From Pseudomonadota bacterium (GTDB lineage Bacteria; Pseudomonadota; Gammaproteobacteria; Eutrophobiales; Eutrophobiaceae), in assembly GCA_013112535.1 (NCBI GenBank), contig JABFGI010000006.1, positions 62,001 through 126,000 of the forward strand: a stretch of DNA of 64,000 bases, read 5' to 3'. A program made the position numbers and the translations under genes. Shown in pieces: positions 11,375 to 19,869 of this stretch. Within the stretch, counting starts at the first letter, position 1. Every line of letters begins with the position of its first letter. A model generated the notes under the pieces. That model worked only from the letters and a program-made list of their open reading frames with translations. It searched no databases and was not told the DNA's origin.

Positions 11375-12868
11375 TCAATGAGTGCTTGGCATTCTTGTTT
11401 TTTGCATAACAGTGGATTCTTCCAGTGAGTAATCAGGTGCGAGTTGAGTAAAGTTAAGAAAATAATCTCCTATCTCAAGTACATCTCCCTCATGTAATTC
11501 TGCTTTTCCTATTTTTTCATTATTGATATAAACACCATTCATTGAATCCAGATCAATAATTTCGAAACCACCATCGTTGTTTCTGTGTATTTCTGCATGA
11601 CGTCTGGAAATAGAAGTGTCATCAAGATGTAGTTCATTGTCTTTACTGCGCCCAATTCGACAGATTGTGCGAGTTATTGGATAGCGTGTCTGCTTTTCAT
11701 CATTAGAAATTAAATAGGCGTAAGGTCTATAAGAATTTTTAGAATTACCTGTTTGTTGTTGAGGTTTTTTCCATAAAAGAAATAAAGTAATTAATATAAA
11801 AATTATAATAATGATAAAAGCTGCTGGTAGACCGTACCAAATCCATAAGTTAATAGGCTGTGGCGCTGCTTGTTTAGTTATAATTTGTACGGGCGCTTTT
11901 CCTGATGAAGTGTTGTTTGAAATTATTTTTTCAGCTATAGCGCTCTCTGTCTTATTTTTAACATCCTTATGTTCAGGCTTTATCTTTACAGGTGCTTGAA
12001 TTCGTTTTAATCCAGCTTCAGTAGAAAAAGATAACGTAATATAATTTACTGCATTTTCAGCTTGATATAAATTATCAAGGGCAACAGAAAAACTTCCTCC
12101 GTTATCAATATTATCAAAAAGTTTATTCATTTCGCTTTTAGATATATTGTAAGATGTCTCTGTCTCTATATAACGCCCACCAGTTTCTTCGCTTAGTCGT
12201 CTTAATGTTTGTAAAGCAACTGACAAGGATATAGAACGAGGATACCCGATCGTGTTTATAACTATGCTATATTTTCTGGCCATTTTAATGACATCTGAAT
12301 GGAAGTAGGCTTTATCTTCAGCTTGTCCGTCAGAAAGCAAAACAATCACTTTTCTTTCTGCCTGAAATGTATGGAGCTGTTGGATTGCTTCCAGCAGGTT
12401 ACGATACAATTCAGTTGTTTTTCCTGATGCTTTTAGTGTTTCCAGTGATTTTGATAGTAAAAATCCAGACGTTCCAATAGTTGATTGAATCTTGAGCGAT
12501 TTATCAAATGAAGCCAGGCCTGCTTTTTGATGAGGTTTAAGGGATGAAATTATTTCCTTAATATGAGATTTATTTCTTTCAATAACATTTTGTCTTGCTG
12601 GATCGCTGGTGTCCACCAGAAACAAGATTGCGGTCTTTTCTTGTGCTTCTGGATATGTACTATTATTCGTGGTTTCCAGTTTTAATCCGTTTGAACTGGC
12701 ATCAATAGAAGAAACGTTTTTATTCGATATAGAACGATAATCGCAATTAAGCTTTTTCTGAATTTGCTGACAACTGACATCAAGGTCATTTGTAAGTGTA
12801 TTCCAGGCAATAGCCGGTATTGAAAATACAAGTAAAGGTAAAAAAATTGAAGTTGTTAGTTTATTCAA
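11375..12868 (-). CDS. vWA-transmembrane-FHA domain protein
   Basis: This 497-residue envelope protein has a signal peptide (about residues 1-21). A periplasmic von Willebrand A domain follows (about 79-260), then a proline/alanine-rich linker, one transmembrane helix (about 342-366) and a C-terminal FHA domain (about 398-475) on the cytoplasmic side. The FHA phosphopeptide-binding residues are visible as RIGRS, SISRRHAEI and NGVYIN. The vWA MIDAS motif reads DTSDP at 86-90 rather than DxSxS, so metal binding may be altered. It is the last gene of a four-gene minus-strand run (channel, DUF2135-like, small membrane protein, this). A role in signal-responsive force or adhesion is inference only. 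Confidence 0.85.
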   Translation of the reverse strand: MNKLTTSIFLPLLVFSIPAIAWNTLTNDLDVSCQQIQKKLNCDYRSISNKNVSSIDASSNGLKLETTNNSTYPEAQEKTAILFLVDTSDPARQNVIERNKSHIKEIISSLKPHQKAGLASFDKSLKIQSTIGTSGFLLSKSLETLKASGKTTELYRNLLEAIQQLHTFQAERKVIVLLSDGQAEDKAYFHSDVIKMARKYSIVINTIGYPRSISLSVALQTLRRLSEETGGRYIETETSYNISKSEMNKLFDNIDNGGSFSVALDNLYQAENAVNYITLSFSTEAGLKRIQAPVKIKPEHKDVKNKTESAIAEKIISNNTSSGKAPVQIITKQAAPQPINLWIWYGLPAAFIIIIIFILITLFLLWKKPQQQTGNSKNSYRPYAYLISNDEKQTRYPITRTICRIGRSKDNELHLDDTSISRRHAEIHRNNDGGFEIIDLDSMNGVYINNEKIGKAELHEGDVLEIGDYFLNFTQLAPDYSLEESTVMQKTRMPSTH

Positions 12869-12879
12869 AAATATATCCT

Positions 12880-13398
12880 TTAACTGCCTTTGTCAGGAAA
12901 TAGAGGATCCGGTAAATCATAAAATTCGATTTTAACTGATTTTACTCCACGACGTTGCTCATCCACCTTATTGAATACATCATCAGGTTTTTTAAATTCG
13001 CCTAGTTGAGCAATGTCTTTATCCAGTTTTGCTTTTACATTAACAATTTTTTCATGTAGTTCATTGGAATATTCGAGTTTATACGCCCTTGGTTCCGGCA
13101 AATCTGTCATGTTTTCAATTTCAGTTAACCAAAGGTAGATAGAACCTTCTTTACCTAACTCTTTATCCGGTTGGGAAACGTGTGCAGAAATCAAACGAAA
13201 CTGTGCAGGAGGATATTCAGAAGTTGGCCAACCGAGTAATGGTGGAAATGAATAATAACTGATGACATAGAACGCAGAGGTGATCACAATAGTGGCTGCT
13301 TTAACAGGCCATGACCATTTTGAATAAAGATTAATACTAAGTAAAAGCAGCGCAAGTAATATATATGCTGAAATAATACCGGTTATGCCCAAAGTCAC
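12880..13398 (-). CDS. Small two-TM membrane protein of the vWA-FHA locus
   Basis: I do not recognise a named family. The 172-residue protein has two hydrophobic helices at about residues 6-25 and 31-50. A soluble C-terminal part of about 120 residues follows, with a WLTEIENM segment and a charged, proline-rich tail. It lies 11 bp upstream of the vWA-FHA gene and 29 bp downstream of the DUF2135-like gene in the same orientation. Its conservation with that set would show whether it belongs to the same machine. Confidence 0.75.
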   Translation of the reverse strand: MTLGITGIISAYILLALLLLSINLYSKWSWPVKAATIVITSAFYVISYYSFPPLLGWPTSEYPPAQFRLISAHVSQPDKELGKEGSIYLWLTEIENMTDLPEPRAYKLEYSNELHEKIVNVKAKLDKDIAQLGEFKKPDDVFNKVDEQRRGVKSVKIEFYDLPDPLFPDKGS

Positions 13399-13427
13399 AA
13401 TAATTTCTCCAATTATTCTAGTTTTTA

Positions 13428-14021
13428 TTATCCAACATCTACAATAGATTTAGGTAAAAAGTTTATTCCATAAATACTTCCATCGTGGCCGATAGAAAAC
13501 CGGACCGCAGTTTTTTCATCACCTCTTTTCTCCATATTTACTGTACCATAGTAAACAATTTCCAATTTAGGATTCACCTTTGCTAGCCTCACATTTACAT
13601 CGACAGGATTGCCTGTTTCTGAAGCATAATAGTGAAGATTAACAATGTATTCACCTTTAACAACTCCTCTTAATGTTACAACTTCCTGATTGAGTGGATT
13701 TTGAACTTCTTCACCATTAATCGTTATGGTGTCATTAACCAAGCCGCGATCATCGCGATCCAGATGTAATAATCCTGCTTCAGGTGTTCTAAACCATACG
13801 ATTTGTCCTTCCGGATCCTCGACCCAGACATCCACATCATCAGGACTATTATCTTCCCAGGTAATGGTCAGTATATATTCGGCCTTTGGATCAATGATTC
13901 CCGATTTTGCTTCAGGATTCATGAACATGATGGCAACCAGAAATAAAAAGGTAAAACCCAACAAGGCGTTAAACAATAAGTCTGTAAACGGATCAGAACG
14001 AAGTCGATCTTTAACGCGCAT
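13428..14021 (-). CDS. Single-pass membrane protein with DUF2135-like periplasmic domain (ExbD/MotB-like N-terminus)
   Basis: The 197-residue protein starts with a short cytoplasmic segment, then one membrane helix (about residues 16-34) with an aspartate at its start (Asp14, in DPFTDLLFNAL). This layout resembles the proton-carrying helix of ExbD, TolR and MotB. The periplasmic part contains TWEDNSPDDVDVWVEDPEG and LHLDRDDRG, which resembles the DUF2135/YfaP-type beta domain instead of an ExbD or OmpA domain. It follows the MotA/TolQ-like gene by 5 bp, as expected for a stator pair. Family calls are by motif resemblance. Confidence 0.75.
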   Translation of the reverse strand: MRVKDRLRSDPFTDLLFNALLGFTFLFLVAIMFMNPEAKSGIIDPKAEYILTITWEDNSPDDVDVWVEDPEGQIVWFRTPEAGLLHLDRDDRGLVNDTITINGEEVQNPLNQEVVTLRGVVKGEYIVNLHYYASETGNPVDVNVRLAKVNPKLEIVYYGTVNMEKRGDEKTAVRFSIGHDGSIYGINFLPKSIVDVG

Positions 14022-14026
14022 GTTTA

Positions 14027-14770
14027 TTAAACACCGTTAAATTTTGGAATGACATGCACTTGAGTTAAATGCCGAGTTAACTCTATCAATTCATCGACAT
14101 GTCTATCGATCATATGATATTGCAAGGCAGACAGAATACTACATATTAAACCCGCGAGAGTGGTATAAAGAGCAGTACCCATACCATTGCTCATATGTTG
14201 TAAAATTTTCTGCATATTACTGACATCGAAATCAGCAATATTGGCAACTGAAGCTAACATGAAAATAAATCCAATAATGGTGCCAAGCAAACCAAGTTTT
14301 AACATCATATCTGAGACAAACCAGCCAAGTTCCTGCGGTCCTTTCAGACGTGATTCATAAACATCAATGAGATCAGAATGGGAACTGGATTCTTCTGAGC
14401 CGGATGTGTTTTTATTGGTGTAATACAGATCGCCTATATAGTCTGTCATAAAGCAATCAGGCAATTTTTTTGATGAGTTGATAAAAATCGCGTCATCATC
14501 AAACTTTAAATCAAGTTTGTCTTCATTTTTAATCATATTATCCACTTTTCGGGATAAATTAGTTTGTGAAGAAATGATATAAGTCAGTCTGGCGCAATGT
14601 AGGGTAACCAACAAATAAATTAACGCGATTACTGATGCAATACGACTCTTGTCGATATTAAAGAGTAGTGAAAAAACACCTTCATTCCATGCAATGATGA
14701 TAGAAAATGCGATAAGGCCAGTTAAAATCAGCCACTTAAGTAATAAACTATGTTCAGGTTGTTCCTTCAT
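14027..14770 (-). CDS. MotA/TolQ/ExbB-family proton channel-like protein
   Basis: The 247-residue protein has four predicted membrane helices at about 10-29, 44-66, 155-177 and 196-218. TM3 (LKLGLLGTIIGFIFML) and TM4 (MGTALYTTLAGLICSIL) carry the family pattern of MotA/TolQ/ExbB, and an acidic cytoplasmic loop separates TM2 from TM3. It is the first gene of the four-gene minus-strand set ending in the vWA-FHA protein. It probably forms an ion-conducting complex with the next gene product; the coupled work is unknown. Confidence 0.85.
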   Translation of the reverse strand: MKEQPEHSLLLKWLILTGLIAFSIIIAWNEGVFSLLFNIDKSRIASVIALIYLLVTLHCARLTYIISSQTNLSRKVDNMIKNEDKLDLKFDDDAIFINSSKKLPDCFMTDYIGDLYYTNKNTSGSEESSSHSDLIDVYESRLKGPQELGWFVSDMMLKLGLLGTIIGFIFMLASVANIADFDVSNMQKILQHMSNGMGTALYTTLAGLICSILSALQYHMIDRHVDELIELTRHLTQVHVIPKFNGV

Positions 14771-14808
14771 TTTTACTTATACCTTAGCGTTTAGTACACA
14801 GTTAGTAG

Positions 14809-15282
14809 TTAGTTATACTCAAGAATAAATGGGTCTTCCGAGGCTGCGTATTCTACCATTGAGCGTAATTTTTTATTAATATTTTTAGCGATTAAATCCA
14901 TTTGTTTGTTGCCTGTATTTACAGGTAGAAGACGTGTCCCTATTATGATTTTTTTCTTGTATTCAGTAGCCGTTACTTTATATGGACAGTAATTGATATA
15001 ACGAGGTTCAATTTTTAACATTTCTTCTGCTATGGTCAGATTGCAAAACAGGATAACTTCATTTTTAGGAAAGTCAGTATTACCCCGTTTTTGAATTGCA
15101 TCACCAATGTGTAGACGGTTGGTAATACGAAAATTATTTTCGGTGATAGCAAATTCACTATCTTGAATGACCTCTGCAAATGATTTTTTTGTGCTTTTTT
15201 CGTATATCTGATTTGATTCGTTTGAACATGCCGTTAACAGAATCAACTTGGAAATAAAAATAAAACTCAGGAATAACCTCAT
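14809..15282 (-). CDS. DUF302-like lipoprotein
   Basis: The 157-residue protein has a lipoprotein signal peptide with lipobox LTAC (Cys19). The mature part resembles the DUF302 family (NNFRITNRLHIGDAIQKRG, then VILFCNLTIAEEML and YCPYKVTATE), whose biochemical role is not known. The start codon overlaps the stop of the L,D-transpeptidase gene (ATGA), so the two are cotranscribed. It is likely anchored to an envelope membrane. Confidence 0.75.
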   Translation of the reverse strand: MRLFLSFIFISKLILLTACSNESNQIYEKSTKKSFAEVIQDSEFAITENNFRITNRLHIGDAIQKRGNTDFPKNEVILFCNLTIAEEMLKIEPRYINYCPYKVTATEYKKKIIIGTRLLPVNTGNKQMDLIAKNINKKLRSMVEYAASEDPFILEYN

Positions 15283-15842
15283 TCTTTAATAATGACTGGT
15301 GTGCCCACATCAACAAACTTTCTCAAGTCATTTATTTCCTCGTTAGTTAATGCAATGCAACCTTCAGTCCAGTTTATTTCTTGATGAATAGTTAATTTTT
15401 CATCATTTTGAATGCCTAGTCCATGGATCCCAATAAATCCTCCTAGTTCAGTATCTTGCGGTGGTGTTTCCCGGTTTTTATAAGCTGCTGCGATACGTTT
15501 AAAATCTTTTGCATCAATCGTTTTATTTTTATAACCATACCAGGCATCAATTAAATTTGGGTAATCTAACTGAATAAAATAATGAAAACGGCTGCTTTTT
15601 TTAAATTTCGCAATTCGGTAGGTACCCTGTGGGGTCTTGCTATCGCCCTGACGACGCTTTGTTCCTTTACCACCCTTACCACTGGCAATATGATATTTCT
15701 TTACAACTTCGCCTGCTTTTTCGACGATGAGTTCATGATTTTTTTTTGAGATTAATATCTGATACTCGCTAGCTTGTGCTAAAGGTATGAGCGAGAACAT
15801 GAATATTAATAGCGATAGTTTTAATATAAGGTGCTTACTCAT
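15279..15842 (-). CDS. L,D-transpeptidase (YkuD domain)
   Basis: This 187-residue secreted protein has a signal peptide (about residues 1-24) and one YkuD domain. The active-site signature is visible: IHGLG, then TEGCIALTN with the nucleophilic cysteine near residue 162. The SKTPQGTYRI segment is also typical. Such enzymes make 3-3 crosslinks in peptidoglycan or attach proteins to it. The TEGC motif replaces the more common S-x-G-C. The specific substrate cannot be inferred. It is in an operon with the DUF302 lipoprotein. Confidence 0.9.
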   Translation of the reverse strand: MSKHLILKLSLLIFMFSLIPLAQASEYQILISKKNHELIVEKAGEVVKKYHIASGKGGKGTKRRQGDSKTPQGTYRIAKFKKSSRFHYFIQLDYPNLIDAWYGYKNKTIDAKDFKRIAAAYKNRETPPQDTELGGFIGIHGLGIQNDEKLTIHQEINWTEGCIALTNEEINDLRKFVDVGTPVIIKE

Positions 15843-16008
15843 TTTTGTTGTTGTTTTCCCCTAAGTTCGGAAAATATAATCTTCACGAAATGATAGGCAA
15901 TTCACCTGCCAAATATTAATTTTAGAGAGTATTATCCTGATAAAAGAGGCTGAAAGCCAGCATGTTAGCTATTTCAGCATGAGTCCAGACGAATGAGGAA
16001 AAAGTAGT

Positions 16009-16539
16009 ATGGAAATACAGCGATATAATAACACAGCAATTCTGATCCACTGGTTAATGGCTATCATGATATTTGCCATGATTGGTCTTGGGTTTTATAT
16101 GGTTGGTCTGGAAAAAGGCAGTGATGAACGAAGCTGGTTTTTTGCGCTGCACAAATCAATTGGGTTGACACTGGCCTTGCTGGCGCTCATCCGATTAGTC
16201 TGGAAATTAAGCTCAATACAACCAGCGTTACCTGATTACATAGCGCCATTACAACGGAAAATGGCAACAGCGACTCACCATTTATTATATTTAATGATGT
16301 TTATCCAGCCTGTTTCGGGTTACATTTCGTCTTCATTTAGTGGATACAAAACTAAATTTTGGGGGATACCATTACCGCACTGGGGATGGAAAAACCCTGA
16401 ATTAAATGATTTATTTACTGGAATTCATGAAATCAGTGCTTTCTGCTTAATTTTACTGCTCTTGTTACACATTGCCGGTGTTATCTATCATTTGTATAAG
16501 AAACAAACTGATTTGTTTAAAAGGATGTGGTTTGGTTGA
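16009..16539 (+). CDS. Cytochrome b561-family protein
   Basis: The 176-residue integral membrane protein has four hydrophobic helices, with heme-ligating histidine candidates in ILIHWLMAI, ALHKSIGL, THHLLYLM and LLLLHIAGVIYH. This fits the bacterial YceJ/CybB-type cytochrome b561 family, di-heme quinol-linked electron carriers of the inner membrane. A good ribosome site (GAGGAAAAAGT) precedes the ATG. It is convergent with the orphan pqqA gene, with a bidirectional terminator between them. Confidence 0.9.
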   Translation: MEIQRYNNTAILIHWLMAIMIFAMIGLGFYMVGLEKGSDERSWFFALHKSIGLTLALLALIRLVWKLSSIQPALPDYIAPLQRKMATATHHLLYLMMFIQPVSGYISSSFSGYKTKFWGIPLPHWGWKNPELNDLFTGIHEISAFCLILLLLLHIAGVIYHLYKKQTDLFKRMWFG

Positions 16540-16626
16540 TATGGTTTAGATAGATAAGAGTTTGCTTATAGATTTTCGGCTGCTTGCTCGAAGCGCAGCT
16601 CTACCGCCTACTTCCCTGTAGGCGTA

Positions 16627-16656
16627 AAAAAAGGGAATCATAGGACTCCCTTTTTT
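16627..16656. terminator. Bidirectional intrinsic terminator between cytochrome b561 and pqqA
   Basis: The arms AAAAAAGGGA (16627-16636) and TCCCTTTTTT (16647-16656) form a hairpin with a 10-nt loop and a T-run on both strands. It can therefore end transcription of the plus-strand cytochrome b561 gene and of the minus-strand pqqA gene. A second hairpin, CGCCTAC-TTCCCT-GTAGGCG at 16605-16624, adjoins it. Confidence 0.75.
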
Positions 16657-16675
16657 ACTTCAGCTAATACAACAA

Positions 16676-16750
16676 TTACTTGTTGTTGATGTACATGGTG
16701 ACTTCGAAGCCAAAACGAATGTCACTGTATTCTGGAGTTTCCCATTTCAT
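16676..16750 (-). CDS. pqqA: PQQ precursor peptide PqqA, orphan copy
   Basis: This 24-residue reading frame encodes a PqqA peptide beginning MKWETPEYSD and ending VTMYINNK. The glutamate and tyrosine that are fused to make PQQ are Glu16 and Tyr20 in the E-x3-Y motif. A strong ribosome site (AGGAG) precedes the ATG. It stands alone, about 38 kb from pqqBCDE, and is divergent from a histidine kinase gene. Compared with the second copy at 55071-55145 it differs at four residues (4, 7, 13, 22) while ten other codons differ silently. This argues that both are maintained as functional peptides. Confidence 0.95.
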   Translation of the reverse strand: MKWETPEYSDIRFGFEVTMYINNK

Positions 16751-16820
16751 GTTAACTCTCCTCATAGTGTTATTAAAAGAACCCGGAAAACCGGGACACA
16801 TATATTTCGTGCACAATTTG

Positions 16821-16840
16821 TATATCACCTATCGTGCCAA
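16821..16840 (-). promoter_or_regulatory. Possible sigma-54 -24/-12 element for orphan pqqA
   Basis: On the minus strand the sequence TTGGCACGATAGGTGAT has a perfect -24 box (TTGGCACG). The -12 box reads GTGAT in place of TTGCA/T, so the essential GC is GA. It lies about 70-90 nt before the pqqA start. It could be a weak or degenerate sigma-54 promoter, and the resemblance may be chance. The partner element before the other pqqA has an intact GG-N10-GC. Confidence 0.35.
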
Positions 16841-16946
16841 TTTAATTAAATTAAATATTAACTAATAAAATCAATTGCATATATGAAATAAGTAGAATGT
16901 ATTTTCCTTCTAATTTTACTATTTTGGCTAATATTACCCAATTTAT

Positions 16947-16964
16947 TTGGTTCATTTGAACCAA
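16947..16964. promoter_or_regulatory. Palindrome TTGGTT-N6-AACCAA, candidate operator (copy 1)
   Basis: The sequence TTGGTTCATTTGAACCAA is an inverted repeat with 8-bp perfect arms and a 2-bp centre. The same TTGGTT-N6-AACCAA pattern recurs at 55333-55350. It lies 197 bp upstream of the orphan pqqA start and 20 bp upstream of the divergent histidine kinase start. There it would overlap a possible promoter whose -10 could be TATACT at 16973-16978. It is probably a binding site for a dimeric regulator. Confidence 0.6.
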
Positions 16965-16984
16965 TACTAGGTTATACTTGACCG

Positions 16985-18439
16985 ATGTCCTTAAGACGCC
17001 CTAAGTCATTAAAAAACCTTATATTTCGTCATGAAATTGCTATTTTGTTCCTGGTTGCAGTTACTGGTTTACTAGGCGGACTATCTGCTTACTTTTGGCA
17101 GCAAAATTCATCTGAATCTGTTCGAATTAATTCCATGTTTTATCTAACTGAGCAAATCAGAGGCGAACTCTACGCCCAAATACAGGAAATGATCCGAGCT
17201 CGAGTACTTGAAGACGAACGAGCATTAGAAGCCTATCCAGAATATTCACGTAGTATTTCTGAAAGGTTCAATGAGCTGAGAAGGCGTTCCCGATCACGTG
17301 AAGAAGATATCTCTATTCAGGAATTGAATCTTTCTTATCGGGAAATTCAGGGGGATATGAATAATATTTTTAATGACCCGTATGCCGCGAATCGATTTGC
17401 ACGAATACAGATTCTGAATCCGACATTCGCACAACAAATGGTTGGTAAATTTGAAAGCCGGTATTTTTCCTTCAAACAGATTTTATCCGAACAGCATAAA
17501 AAACTGGATGAAACCCTGGCAATGTGGACCAGGTTTGCTCCTTTTGTAATACCGATTCCATTAATTATTGCGTTTATCATTGTTTTTTATACACGACATA
17601 TTATGCGTACTGAGTTCATTAAACCGTTGGCAAAAATAGTAAAAGGTGCCGCTGAAATCAGTCATGGCAAACTGGATTACCATATTGAAGAGACTGGCGT
17701 TGAAGAAGTTTCTGAGCTGGCAAATGGCATTAACATAATGGCTAAGGAACTTGCAGAGAGTCGAGACGCAATGGTTGAGAATGAAAGGCAAGCGGCATTA
17801 GGTTCGCTGGTTCCTGTTGTTGCACATAATATCCGTAATCCGTTAGCCAGTATTCGTGCAACAGCACAATTATTAGAACATACCGAAAATCAGGAAGAAA
17901 TTCGCGAATCAAGTCATACGATTATGGAGACAACTGACCGTCTGGGACGGTGGGTTAGTTCATTGGTCTCATATCTTCACCCGTTAAAACCTAACCTGAG
18001 GAATGTGGACGCAATAACGTTGATCGATGCAGCTCATGGATTGTTAAATAGTAAAATTGCTGAAAAGAATATAAAAATCATTAAAGAAGGTTGGGAGCTT
18101 TCTCAAGAATTGAATGTCGATCCGGATTTAATGGAACAGGCTTTGTATAGTTTGTTGGCTAATGCTGTCGATGCTTCTCCAAAATCAGGCACAATAAAAA
18201 TAAGTTTGATAAAAACAAATGATTATATCGAGTATCGTATTCTTGATAGCGGCCCGGGTTTACCTTTTGAACCAACACCCGGAAAACTGGAACCTGGTCC
18301 TTCAACAAAGAAATTTGGCACAGGTTTAGGTATTCCGATTGCGTTCAAGATTTGCCAGAAACATGGATGGAATTTAAATTTTAATGTGATTGATGGTCAG
18401 GGAACAGAAACCATTGTTTCAGCTCCAATTGAAAAATAA
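16985..18439 (+). CDS. Membrane sensor histidine kinase (HAMP-HisKA-HATPase)
   Basis: The 484-residue protein has two membrane helices (about residues 15-37 and 185-205) flanking a helical periplasmic sensor region, then HAMP. The dimerisation domain has the phospho-acceptor histidine in VVAHNIRNPLASIRA, and the ATPase domain includes LDSGPGLP and GTGLGIP. It forms an operon with the NtrC-type regulator 17 bp downstream. The gene is divergent from the orphan pqqA with the shared palindrome just before its start. A role in controlling PQQ genes is inferred from position only. Confidence 0.9.
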   Translation: MSLRRPKSLKNLIFRHEIAILFLVAVTGLLGGLSAYFWQQNSSESVRINSMFYLTEQIRGELYAQIQEMIRARVLEDERALEAYPEYSRSISERFNELRRRSRSREEDISIQELNLSYREIQGDMNNIFNDPYAANRFARIQILNPTFAQQMVGKFESRYFSFKQILSEQHKKLDETLAMWTRFAPFVIPIPLIIAFIIVFYTRHIMRTEFIKPLAKIVKGAAEISHGKLDYHIEETGVEEVSELANGINIMAKELAESRDAMVENERQAALGSLVPVVAHNIRNPLASIRATAQLLEHTENQEEIRESSHTIMETTDRLGRWVSSLVSYLHPLKPNLRNVDAITLIDAAHGLLNSKIAEKNIKIIKEGWELSQELNVDPDLMEQALYSLLANAVDASPKSGTIKISLIKTNDYIEYRILDSGPGLPFEPTPGKLEPGPSTKKFGTGLGIPIAFKICQKHGWNLNFNVIDGQGTETIVSAPIEK

Positions 18440-18456
18440 TACAAGGTATTAAGTAA

Positions 18457-19857
18457 ATGGATGATCTAATTACATCTGCAGAAGTTCCTGTTCTGGAAAA
18501 ACGAATTCTTTTAGTCGAAGATGAAAGTGTTTTTGCAAAAGCAGTAAAAAAACATTTAGAACGTGCTGACTATAAAGTTTATCTCGCGGGCGACCTGGAA
18601 ACAGCCAGAGAACAATATAAAAATAACTCGCCTGACCTGGTGCTACTCGATATGCGCTTGCCAGATGGTTCTGGTCTGGATTTACTTTCAGAAATAAAGT
18701 CATCAATTACAAATACATCTGTTCTTGTTATGTCAGCTTACGGCGAACTGGAAGATGCTGTGTCAGCTATGAAGTTAGGAGCTTCCGATTACTTAAAAAA
18801 ACCAATAGATCTGGAAGAACTAATTATTAATGTAGAAAAAGTACTGGATAAAAGCGAACTGACACAAAAATTGACAAACTCTGCAAAGCGGGAGCAGCAT
18901 GCTACAGAAACTGTTGAGTTTTTAGGAAAGTGTAAGGAAATTAAAGCGGTTCGCGATCAAGTCGAGCGTATTTCAAAATTATCCCAATCAACAGAAGTCA
19001 TCCCGCCTACAGTATTAATACTTGGTGAAACTGGAACAGGTAAAGACGTTGTTGCAAGACTGTTACATGAAAAAAGCAGTCGTCATCAAAAGCCATTTGT
19101 ACATGTTGATTGTGCATCTTTACCCAAAGAATTAATTGAATCGGAATTGTTCGGTCATGAAAAAGGTGCGTTTACTAATGCTCATGTTGCACGTACCGGT
19201 TTAATTGAAGCCGCTGAAGACGGCGTTTTGTTTCTTGATGAAATTGGTGAGTTACCTTTGGATTTGCAATCAAAGTTACTGGCTGTCCTGGAGAGAAGAA
19301 CCCTAAGACGTGTTGGTACGACACAAGAACGACCAGTAGCGGCATGGATTGTGGCTGCCACGAATCGAGATATCGAATCATTATCAGAAAAAGGTGAATT
19401 CAGATCAGATTTATATTATAGATTAAATGTTATGTCACTTTCGATGCCTGCGCTACGAGAACGAGGCAATGATATTTTATTATTAGCAAATCATTTTGCG
19501 GGCCAGACATCAAGACGTTATGGGTTGCAGTTCGAAAATTTTTCAGAAGAAGCAGAAGAAACATTACTCGATTATCCGTGGCCGGGAAATGTACGCGAGA
19601 TGAAACACTTATTGGAACGTGCTGTCCTGTTAAGTGGTGGCGGTGTACTTGAAACAAATATATTAGGTCTGGATAAAAAGTCTGAACCTAAATTAGAAGA
19701 AGGTGAAATGAATGATGATTTGACTTTAGGTGAGGCCGAATTGCATCTAATTAAACAGGCGTTAGAAAGAACGAATCGCAACGTTTCAAAAGCAGCAAGA
19801 GAATTAGGCATAACCAGAATGGCATTACGTTATCGGATAAAGAAATATAATTTATAA
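18457..19857 (+). CDS. NtrC-family sigma-54-dependent response regulator
   Basis: The 466-residue protein has a receiver domain with the phospho-acceptor aspartate in LVLLDMRLPDG. An AAA+ domain follows with Walker A GETGTGKD, Walker B FLDEIGEL and ESELFGHEKGAFTNA, then a C-terminal Fis-type helix-turn-helix (RNVSKAARELGITRMALRYRI). The sigma-54 contact loop reads GAFTNA where most family members have GAFTGA. It is the cognate partner of the histidine kinase upstream. It may recognise the TTGGTT-N6-AACCAA palindrome found before both pqqA genes; this is untested. Confidence 0.93.
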   Translation: MDDLITSAEVPVLEKRILLVEDESVFAKAVKKHLERADYKVYLAGDLETAREQYKNNSPDLVLLDMRLPDGSGLDLLSEIKSSITNTSVLVMSAYGELEDAVSAMKLGASDYLKKPIDLEELIINVEKVLDKSELTQKLTNSAKREQHATETVEFLGKCKEIKAVRDQVERISKLSQSTEVIPPTVLILGETGTGKDVVARLLHEKSSRHQKPFVHVDCASLPKELIESELFGHEKGAFTNAHVARTGLIEAAEDGVLFLDEIGELPLDLQSKLLAVLERRTLRRVGTTQERPVAAWIVAATNRDIESLSEKGEFRSDLYYRLNVMSLSMPALRERGNDILLLANHFAGQTSRRYGLQFENFSEEAEETLLDYPWPGNVREMKHLLERAVLLSGGGVLETNILGLDKKSEPKLEEGEMNDDLTLGEAELHLIKQALERTNRNVSKAARELGITRMALRYRIKKYNL

Positions 19858-19869
19858 TAGGGGTAGGAA

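Noticed and set aside
11375-14770. Zorya-type defence system
   Set aside because: Only a MotA-like channel is shared. There is no ZorB OmpA-type domain, no ZorC and no ZorD helicase/nuclease; the partner genes are DUF2135-like and vWA-FHA.
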